DNA from: Lampris incognitus
Taxonomy: Eukaryota; Chordata; Actinopteri; Lampriformes; Lampridae
Assembly: GCF_029633865.1 (NCBI RefSeq)
Contig: NC_079216.1
Coordinates: forward strand, 24,378,136 to 24,442,135
Direction of reading: 5' to 3'
DNA length: 64,000 bases
The position numbers were made by a program, and so were the translations under genes. Positions 55,910 to 64,000 of this stretch are shown one piece after another (within the stretch, counting starts at the first letter, position 1; each line of letters opens with the position of its first letter). The notes under the pieces are model-generated. The model was not told where the DNA came from, did no database searches, and was given only the letters and a program-made list of their open reading frames with translations.

Positions 55910-57480
55910 TCCTCAGTCTAGAACGCCTAGGACTGCAGATATTTCCAGATGTGCTAATGATGCGTTCAGATGTACAGCTGGATGCTGGAATACACAACAG
56001 TGTTTTGCAAAGTGAGCCAGGATGGGCAGGTGTGCCTCATGTTGATGCCACCAAGTCAGGGGGGTCCTCTGCAGGACTGATGTCTCCCAATTGTTTATAG
56101 TCAGTGATCTCACTATTTAGTTTATCTACTGGTGTTGTGGGTGTGGAAGAATCTTGTCTTGTTCCAGAACTATCTGCTCCCTTCTTTTCTGAGGTGACCC
56201 TGCAGAGCAAACTTTTTAGATCACTTCTTTTTCTCTTTGCTGCAGCAGCTGCTCCTCTATTGTCCTCCGAGTCTTCTTGTTGCTCCTGTCTGTGCTCCCT
56301 AGGAAGCTTAATTGTCTCAGCTTTTAGGTGCATTTCCCTCTTAACTTCCTCTTCCATAGCAACAAAAGTGCTCTTAAATCTTGGATCAAGGAAAGTGGAG
56401 ATGTTTAGGGTCATCTTCAGCTTGTGCTCATCGTATCTCTTTTCAAAGTCTTCTCTAATTCTCTGCTTCATTTCCAGCGCTGGTGGACTGTCACCTTCCT
56501 CATCTTTCAGGCAGGTTCTTATCTTCCACATGAGTGGCAGGACTGATGAGAGAGTCGTTTCTTTCTCTCCACTTAGGGTATCTGCAAAATCACTGAGTGG
56601 AGCCAAGACATCCCTCACTGTTTCCAAAGTTGTCATGTCTGTGTCTCTGAGCATCAGGTGCCACTTATTTCTGTCCTCAGCCAGAACAGCAGAGACTGCC
56701 TGCTGCTGCCCACACTATCGATCCACAATATCATAGGTGGAACCCCATCGGGTGGGCTCATCATGAATTAGTGTATGTTGTGGCAGCTTTAAAGATTTCT
56801 GCTTGTCTTTCAGCAGTCTTGACATCTTATCAGATCTTGAGAAGCCAGAGACAGTCTTGCGGAGTCGGGAAAGACAGCTTGCCACACGATCAATGTCTAT
56901 GGCTTTCTTGACTGACAAATGCAGATTGTGGCTAAAACAGGGTATCCAGGTATGGTCAGCAAAAGCCTTGTGGTTGTTAGAAGCATTATCTGTTGTGATA
57001 CCAGACATTTTGGCCATATCTAGCCCCCAGGAATCTGTTACAATATCATCCAGGGCTCCCTTCAGGCTGTCAGCTGTGTGGTCAGAGTGCAATGCTGCGC
57101 ATGCTCAGCACCAGGACTACATTTTCCAGGATTCTGTGATGAGCTGGATTGTTGCAGCCATTAATGTTTACAGTTCTGCTGGTCCAGAGGTCCATAGTCC
57201 ATGAGAAGAATGGCTTTAGTGTCAGCTGTGCACTCAAAATAGACCTTGTCTCACCATGCACCTTGGGAATTTCATTATACATGAAGAAATCCCTTGAGGG
57301 GAGGTCATACCTTTTGTCCAGGTTGCGTAAAAGGTTTCTGAACCCGTCTTTCTCAACTAAATATACTGGTCCATACAGATGAACTCTGCCACTGCCCTGT
57401 TGAGCCTTTTAGCATCTTTGGACTCCTTAGAGTACTTTATATGCTGCTCAAAAACAGCTTGGATGGTAGGCTGCTTCTGA
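55910..57480 (-). pseudogene. hAT (ZBED-like) transposase, broken
   Basis: Minus-strand pieces in order: FFSWTMDLWTS (57.2 kb), MSGITTDNASNNHKAFADHT and WIPCFSHNLHLSVKKAI (56.95 kb), PQHTLIHDEPTRWGSTYDIV, then NISTFLDPRFKSTFVAMEEE (56.4 kb). A C-terminal dimerisation-like piece (EAHLPILAHFAK) is at 56.0 kb. The frame is broken at about 57.08 kb (shift), at 56.715 kb (TAG after DIVDR) and again near 56.04 kb. The N-terminal BED finger and terminal repeats were not identified. It is a transposon relic in the pla2g15 upstream intron, not a host ZBED gene. Confidence 0.8.
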
Positions 57481-57539
57481 GCAGGCGGAGTCACTCTCTG
57501 AGCCAGAGGCACTAGACTTCTGTAGCTGGAAAAAAAATG

Positions 57540-58805
57540 GGTTAGAAACTAAACCAATCACCTAGATTTTGGTTTCGTAAATTTAATTTTATGCTTTTTC
57601 TCCCTTCAAGTTCATAGACATTCAGGGGCGGTAACAGGGCTCACGTTCAGGAGGTACAGTTGCCTCGGAAGTGCCAGGCAATACTACCCCGCGCCGTGTA
57701 CACCGTCCACCCCGTGTACACCAGTCGAAAACACTAAAACTTGCTGGTCACGTGACCAATTCAGCTTTTCAGCAATAACTCCTCAGGGTTGCATTTTTAC
57801 CCTACGTCATGTGGGGTTTATTCGACTCAGCGTCCAAACATACGTCGATCCATGTACATTTAAACTTTTTCTGGCAATATTTCTAAAAGTTGAAAAACAT
57901 CTAGGTGATTGATTTAGTACAAACGCTGTCTGCCTGCTGCCTAGCATTAGCAGTTCCCTGCTATCACCACATAAGTCTCTCGGCGAGCCTCACCGAGAGA
58001 GCTCGCGCGCGAGAGGCTATGTGGTAGCAAATCAATGCTGCAATGAGCAATCAGGACAAGCGCAAGCGAATGGGGATTTCCGTTTTCCCCATTCTTAAAT
58101 TCCATATCAAATCTTTAGAATTCCATATCGACACATTTTGAATGGATTTACTTACAATTCAGTGCAGTAATAAGCCCATGGGCTTGAAATATAAAAGTGT
58201 CAAGCAACGTTGACAACTAAAATCAAACTGGAATGTGGAAAATTCATGAAGTAGCAGTCCTGTTTAGAGTGTTTATATCAGTCCCGTTTAGAGTCAGTTC
58301 CGTTAACAGTGTCACCAGAGTTCCGCTAAAGTACCATAATTCTGTGTAGAGTCCCGTCCGAGTATCAGTTCCGTTACATTCTGGTCCGAGTGTCGGTTCT
58401 GTTTTACTAGAGTTCCGTACCACTACCATTTCCATTACAATACAGTCCCACCTGAGTGTCGCCCAGGTCCCCTGTCCATCTCCTGGCCGTCCCCTAGCCG
58501 TCTCTTGTCCATCCCCTAAGCGTCCCATGTGCCGTTGGTATTGATGGTAATGCCCCTACGCAGTATGCACTAAGTTTCCCCATTCATAATCCCAACCAAT
58601 TTATTGGTTTTTGGATAAATTAACTATAACGCACACGCGTGTTTATATATATGTATATATACTTTCTGTTGTCTTATGGGCCAAAAAGGCCCATAACAGT
58701 GTTTAACAGCAGAGAAAAGACTCTGAATTATATTTTTTCAACCTGAAATTTCATGACTTTTCCTACAGTGACCCCAACATTAGAAAAAGTGAAACATTCT
58801 TTTCT
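57540..58805. other. Non-coding; short palindrome and degenerate repeat array
   Basis: No gene recognised. It contains a GC-rich imperfect palindrome (57960-58028) and a degenerate repeated motif array (about 58250-58540). It probably belongs to the pla2g15 intron. Confidence 0.5.
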
Positions 58806-58810
58806 TTTTT

Positions 58811-59163
58811 TGAGATACTTTATTGATCCCCGTGAGGCAATTCTTTCTCTGCATTTAAACCATCCTAGCTGTGTAGCTAGGGGCAGTGGGCAGCCGCCGT
58901 GCAGCACCCGGGAACCAACTCCAGTTCGTCTTGCCATGCCTCGGTCAGGGGCACAGACAGGAGGATTAACCCTAACATGCATGTCTTTTTGATGGTGGGG
59001 GAAACTGGAGCGCCCGGAGAAAACCCACTGCAGACACTGGGAGAACATGCACACTCCACACAGAGGATGGGATGACACCCAAGGTTGGACAACCCTCGGG
59101 GTTCAAACCAGGACCTTTTTGCTGTGAGGCGACAGCGCTAACCACTTGGCCACAGTGCTGCCC
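58811..59163 (-). mobile_element. tRNA-headed SINE, tail type 2
   Basis: Reverse copy: TGAGATACTTTATTGATCCC at the tail end, CTGTGTAGCTAGGGGCAGTG in the body, and the head complement CCACAGTGCTGCCC at 59.16 kb. Box B region GGGTTCAAACCAGG is mutated. Confidence 0.85.
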
Positions 59164-59169
59164 TATATA

Positions 59170-59240
<71 letters not shown>

Positions 59241-59246
59241 TATATA
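59170..59246. repeat. (GT)n(TA)n microsatellite
   Basis: A short GT run followed by about 30 TA units that end at the left terminus of DD38E copy D. Confidence 0.92.
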
Positions 59247-60862
59247 CACTACCGTTCAAAAGTTTGGGGTCACCCAAACAATTTTGTGTTTTCCATGAAA
59301 AGTCACACTTATTCACCACCATATGTTGTGAAATGAATAGAAAATAGTCAAGACATTGACAAGGTTAGAAATAATGATTTGTATTTGAAATAAGATTTTT
59401 TTTACATCAAACTTTGCTTTCGTCAAAGAATCCTCCATTTGCAGCAATTACAGCATTGCAGACCTTTGGCATTCTAGCTGTTAATTTGTTGAGGTAATCT
59501 GGAGAAATTGCACCCCACGCTTCCAGAAGCAGCTCCCACAAGTTGGATTGGTTGGATGGGCACTTCTTGCGTACCATACGGTCAAGCTGCTCCCACAACA
59601 GCTCAATGGGGTTCAGATCTGGTGACTGCGCTGGCCACTCCATTACCGATAGAATACCAGCTGCCTGCTTCTGCTCTAAATAGTTCTTGCACAATTTGGA
59701 GGTGTGTTTAGGGTCATTGTCCTGTTGTAGGATGAAATTGGCTCCAATCAAGCGCTGTCCACTGGGTATGGCATGGCGTTGCAAAATGGAGTGATAGCCT
59801 TCCTTATTCAGAATCCCTTTTACCCTGTACAAATCTCCCACCTTACCAGCACCAAAGCAACCCCAGACCATCACATTACCTCCACCATGCTTAACAGATG
59901 GCGTCAGGCATTCTTCAAGCATCTTTTCATTTGTTCTGCGTCTCACAAACGTTCTTCTTTGTGATCCAAACACCTCAAACTTGGATTCATCCGTCCACAA
60001 CACTTTTTTCCAGTCTTCCTCTGTCCAATGTCTGTGTTCTTTTGCCCATCTTAATCTTTTTCTTTTATTGGTCAGTCTCAGATATGGCTTTTTCTTTGCC
60101 ACTCTGGCCTGAAGCCCAGAATCCCGCAGCCGCCTCTTCACTGTAGATGTTGACACTGGTGTTTTGCGGGTACTATTTAATGAAGATGCCAGTTGGGGAC
60201 CTGTGAGGCGTCTGTTTCTCAAACTAGAGACTCTAATGTACTTATCTTCTTGCTCAGTTGTGCAACGCGGCCTCCCACTTCTTTTTCTACTCTGGTTAGA
60301 GCCTGTTTGTGCTGTCCTCTGAAGGGAGTAGTACACACCGGTGTAGGAAATCTTCAATTTCTTAGCACTTTCTCGCATGGAATAGCCTTCATTTCTAAGA
60401 ACAAGAATAGACTGTCGAGTTTCAGATGAAAGTTCTCTTTTTCTGGCCATTTTGAGCGTTTAATTGACCCCACAAATGTGATGCTCCAGAAACTCAATCT
60501 GCTCAAAGGAAGGTCAGTTTTGTAGCTTCTGTAACGAGCTAAACTGTTTTCAGATGTGTGAACATGATTGCACAAGGGTTTTCTAATCATCAATTAGCCT
60601 TCTGAGCCAATGAGCAAACAAATTGTACCATTAGAACACTGGAGTGATAGTTGCTTGAAATGGGCCTCTATACACCTATGTAGATATTGCACCAAAAACC
60701 AGACATTTGCAGCTAGAATAGTCATTTACCACATTAGCAATGTATAGAGTGTATTTCTTTAAAGTTAAGACTAGTTTAAAGTTATCTTCATTGAAAAGTA
60801 CAGTGCTTTTCCTTCAAAAATATGGACATTTCAATGTGACCCCAAACTTTTGAACGGTAGTG
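59247..60862 (-). mobile_element. DD38E Tc1-like transposon, intact copy D
   Basis: 1616 bp bounded by TA, with ends CACTACCGTTCAAAAGTTTG and its complement. It is nearly identical to copy C at 49.8 kb but in the opposite orientation. Confidence 0.93.
59407..60450 (-). CDS. DD38E transposase, complete (347 residues)
   Basis: Same protein sequence as the transposase at 50.2-51.2 kb, with [22 protein letters not shown] and [11 protein letters not shown] noticed one synonymous difference (a Leu codon, CTT here and CTG in copy C, in EKMLEECL). No stop or frameshift. Confidence 0.93.
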   Translation of the reverse strand: MARKRELSSETRQSILVLRNEGYSMRESAKKLKISYTGVYYSLQRTAQTGSNQSRKRSGRPRCTTEQEDKYIRVSSLRNRRLTGPQLASSLNSTRKTPVSTSTVKRRLRDSGLQARVAKKKPYLRLTNKRKRLRWAKEHRHWTEEDWKKVLWTDESKFEVFGSQRRTFVRRRTNEKMLEECLTPSVKHGGGNVMVWGCFGAGKVGDLYRVKGILNKEGYHSILQRHAIPSGQRLIGANFILQQDNDPKHTSKLCKNYLEQKQAAGILSVMEWPAQSPDLNPIELLWEQLDRMVRKKCPSNQSNLWELLLEAWGAISPDYLNKLTARMPKVCNAVIAANGGFFDESKV

Positions 60863-60877
60863 TATATATATATATAT

Positions 60878-61582
60878 AGCGTTTTTTTCCGAAACCGTCA
60901 ATGGTGTTGAGTGCTCGACTAATGAGGAGCGGAATATATAAACACGGATACAGGAAAAAAGATTTTAATGCGTAGGTACTTATGATGCACAGCAACCAAT
61001 GGAGGAATAGAAAACATTACAACCAATGGGACTGGGGTTTGTCTTGAAAAGCATTTAGAGGCCAGGGCACTGTTGAAATGGCGTGCATTAAAAATATAAC
61101 AAGGTAACAATTGAATTATATATTGGGGTGGTGTTGGGGCACAGTTGGAAGGACAGGTAGTTAAAAAAACATTTAAAAAACCCATATTAAAAATAGCTAT
61201 TTAAAAAAATCCATATTTAAAATAGCATATTTAAAAATAGCATATTTTAAAAAATAGCATATGTAAAAAACATAATAAATGTCATATGTGTATCATCTAA
61301 TGGGGGGGGGATAATAAAGACGTTTTACTTATAGTTACAAAGGAGATATTTTTTTCGGTGTCTACAACTGAAGCTACTTTCTACCCCTCCATTGGTTGCT
61401 GTGCATCGTATGTACCTACCCCATTGGCTGTTATAATTTGAATGTTTCCCCATCTGATTGGTCGCTGTCCAACCGACATTAGGGGCGTGACGCTGGGCAA
61501 TGTAACGGTATGATTCGTTGTGAAAAAAACATTAACACTGCTGTGCATTAAAATCTTTTTTCCTGTATCCGTTTTGATACAC
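60878..61582. repeat. Fold-back repeat with imperfect inverted arms
   Basis: It begins GCGTTTTTTTCCGAAACCGT, the inverse of the 21.46-kb repeat end. GGATACAGGAAAAAAGATTT near 60.95 kb is matched in reverse by AAATCTTTTTTCCTGTATCC near 61.55 kb. GCACAGCAACCAATGGAGG (about 60.99 kb) is matched in reverse by CCTCCATTGGTTGCTGTGC (about 61.39 kb). AT-rich centre, no coding frame. Confidence 0.65.
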
Positions 61583-61594
61583 ACACACACACAC

Positions 61595-64000
61595 CGAAGA
61601 GAAAACACTAAGGGTGGTCTGACAGGACGCAGAAGTGGGGCAGGCTAAGTTAACTGCTAGCCCATGCAGTACCAACGACCACCACTGGTACCGTTAACCA
61701 GCAGGGTGCAGGTGGAAACTATGCTACTATTGGGCGAAGGAGAAGGAAAGGGGGAAGGCATGTCCAGAGGCAGCTAGAAAGGAGGAAGGGTAGGCGTGTG
61801 GAGGTGAGAGTCGGAACTTTGAATGTTGGCACTATGACTGGTAAAGGGAGAAAGCTGGCTGATATGATGGAAAGAAGAAAGGTAGGCATACTGTGTGTGC
61901 AAGAGACCAGGTGGAAGGGGAGTAAGGCCAGGAGTATCGGAAGTGGGTTCAAACTCTTCTACCATGGTGCGAATGGGAGGAGAAATGGGGTAGGGGTAAT
62001 TCTGAAGGAAGAGTATGTCAAGAGCATGCTGGAGGTGAAGAGAGTGTGAGACAGAGTGATGAGTATGAAGCTGGAAACTGAAGGTGTATTGCTGAATGCT
62101 GTCAGCGCATATGCCCCGCAAGTTGGGAGTGAGATGGACGAGAAAGAAGAATTCTGGAGTGAGTTGGACGACGTGGTGGAGAGGGTACCCAAAGACGAGA
62201 GAGTGGTGATTGGAGCGGACTTCAATGGACATGTTGGTGAAGGGAACAGGGTTGATGAGGAGGTGATGGGAAGGTATGGAGTCAAGGAGAGAAATGTAGA
62301 AGGACAGATGGTGGTCGATTTTGCGAAAAAGATGGAAATGGCTGTGGTGAATACATATTTCAAGAAGAGGGAGGAACACAGGGTGACGTATAAGAGTGGA
62401 GGAAAGTGCACACAGGTGGACTATATCTTATGTAGAAGGCGCGATCTAAAAGGGATTGGAGACTGCAAGGTGGTGACAGGGGAGAATGTAGCTAGGCAGC
62501 ATCGGATGGTGGTCTGTAGGATGACTTTGGAGACCAAGAAGAGGAAGCGAGTAAAGGCAGAGCCGAAGATCAAATGGTAGAAATTGAAGAAGGAAGACTG
62601 TTGTGTGGAGTTCAGGCAGGAGTTAAGACAGGCACTGCGTGGTAGGGAGGAGTTGCCAGATAGCTGGGCAACCACTGCAGAAATAGTGAGGGACACAGCT
62701 AGGAAGGTACTTGGTGTGTCATCAGGACAGAGGAAGGAAGACAAGGAGACTTGGTGGTGGAATGAGGAAGTACAGCAAAGTATACAGAGGAAGAGGTTGG
62801 CAAAGAAGAAGTGGGATAGTCAGACATGAAGAAAGTAGACAGGAGTACAAGGAGATGCAGCGTAAAGTGAAGAGAGAGGTGGCAAAGGCAAAGGAAAAGG
62901 CGTATGGTGAGTTGTATGACAGGTTAGACACTAAGGAGGGAGAAAAGGATTTGTACTGATTGGCTAGACAGAGGGACTGAGCTGCGAAGGATATGCAGCA
63001 AGTTAGGGAGATAAAGGATAGAGATGGAAATGTGCTGACAAGTGAGGAGTGTGCTGAGAAGGTGGAAGGAGTACTTTGAGGGGCTGATGAATGAAGAAAA
63101 TAAGAGAGAGAGAAGGTTGGATGATGTAGGGATAGTGAATCAGGAAGTTCAGTGGATTAGCAAGGAGGAAGTGAGGGCAGCTATGAAGAGGATGAAGAGT
63201 GGAAAGGCAGTCGGTCCTGAAGACATACCTGTGGAGGCATGGAGATGTTTAGGAGAGATGGCAGTGGAGTTTTTAACTAGATTGTTTAACACAATCTTGG
63301 AAAGCGAGAGGATGCCTGAGGAGTGGAGAAGAAGCATACTGGTACCGATTTTCAAGAACAAGGGTGATGTGCAGAACTGTAGCAACTACAGAGGGAAAAA
63401 GTTGATCAGCCACAGCATGAAGATATGGGAGAGAGTAATAGAAGCTAGGTTAAGAGGAGAGGTGACAATTAGTGAGCAGCAATGTGGTTTCATGCCACGA
63501 AAGAGCACCACAGATGCGATGTTTGCTTTGAGAAGTATAGAGAAGGCTAGAAGGAGTTACATTGTGTCTTTGTAGATTTAGAGAAAGCATACGAAAGGGT
63601 GCCGAGAGAGGAGGTGCGGTATTGTATGTGGAAGTCGGGAGTTGCAGGGAAGTATGTAGGAGCGGTGCAGGATATGTATGAGGGAAGTGTGACGATGGTG
63701 AGGTGTGCGGTTGGAATGACAGATGGGTTCAAGGTGGAGGTGGGATTACATCAAGGATTGGCTCTGAGCCTTTTCTTGTTGCAATGGTGATGGACAGGTT
63801 GACAGACAAGATCAGGCAGGAGTCTCCATGGACGATGATGTTCGCAGATGACATTGTGATCTGTAGCGAGAGTAGGGTGCAGGTTGAGGAGAGCCTGGAG
63901 AGGTAGAGGTATGCACTAGAGAGATGAGGAATGAAAGTCAGTAGGAGCACGACGGAATACCTATGCGTGAATGAGAGGGAGGACAGTGGAATGGTCAGGA
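61595..64000 (+). mobile_element. RTE-like LINE, 5' and middle part, cut by window end
   Basis: Endonuclease domain from about 61.80 kb: VGTLNVGTMTGKGRKLADMM, GILCVQETRWKG, GADFNGHVGEGNRVDEEVMG and GKCTQVDYILCRRRDLKGIG. Reverse transcriptase from about 63.04 kb: KSGKAVGPEDIPVEAWRCLG, RSILVPIFKNKGDVQNCSNY and VDLEKAYERVPREEVRYCMW. The catalytic box FADDIVICSES is intact at 63.84 kb. In-frame stops (for example near 62.05 and 62.58 kb) and frameshifts make it inactive. The C-terminal part would lie beyond 64.0 kb. Confidence 0.82.

Noticed and set aside
55910-57480. Domesticated host ZBED gene
   Set aside because: Several frame breaks and no BED finger; it reads as a decayed hAT transposase.
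58244-58528. 94-codon open frame on the minus strand
   Set aside because: Follows a degenerate repeat array; no domain or splice context.

Overview
The window is eukaryotic and almost certainly from a ray-finned (teleost) fish. Three host genes with vertebrate orthologues can be read. Everything between and inside them is packed with repeats typical of teleosts: Tc1-like transposons of several lineages, an I/Nimb-type LINE, a Tx1-like LINE, RTE-like LINE pieces, tRNA-headed SINEs, hAT elements and long CA, AG and TA microsatellites. I could not run searches, so family names come from recognised protein motifs and remembered orthologues.

Layout. 0-7 kb is non-coding: a CpG-rich block at about 0.6-1.9 kb that may be a promoter, then AT-rich sequence that may be the long 3' UTR of znf319, with one SINE. 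7.06-8.87 kb (minus) is an intact single-exon ZNF319 coding region. 10.9-20.76 kb is one old, heavily interrupted I/Nimb-like LINE carrying nested insertions. It ends about 180 bp before the start codon of usb1. usb1 (plus) has seven exons from 20.94 to 31.53 kb, with all junctions in phase and both catalytic HLS motifs present. Its introns 3 and 5 are filled with transposons. 31.5-43 kb is intergenic: a degenerate Tc1-like element, a broken Tx1-like LINE (35.1-40.7 kb) and another Tc1-like element with long inverted ends. pla2g15 (minus) is represented by its last four exons (43.06-52.99 kb); its 5' exons are not in the window. The rest (53-64 kb) lies in its large upstream intron: a Tc1 copy, a broken hAT element, an intact DD38E transposon and the start of an RTE-like LINE that runs off the end.

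How the parts relate. ZNF319 (nuclear zinc-finger protein), USB1 (U6 snRNA 3'-end exonuclease) and PLA2G15 (lysosomal phospholipase) do not form a pathway. Their human orthologues all lie on chromosome 16q, so this is a conserved block. From memory, ZNF319 and USB1 are close head-to-head neighbours in human; here they are pushed about 12 kb apart by retroelements.

The most interesting structure is at the transposon level. Inverted transposon pairs bracket usb1 exons 4-5 and, in several competing combinations, the 99-nt in-frame exon of pla2g15. Two almost identical, apparently intact DD38E Tc1-like elements encode the same 347-residue transposase. A 1.2-kb near-palindrome built from pieces of that element exists in two versions. 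Three of four long Tc1 (DD34E) copies share an Asp-to-Asn change at a catalytic position. A U2 snRNA 5'-end-like segment sits inside an unclassified insertion. I did not recognise any wholly new protein-coding system.
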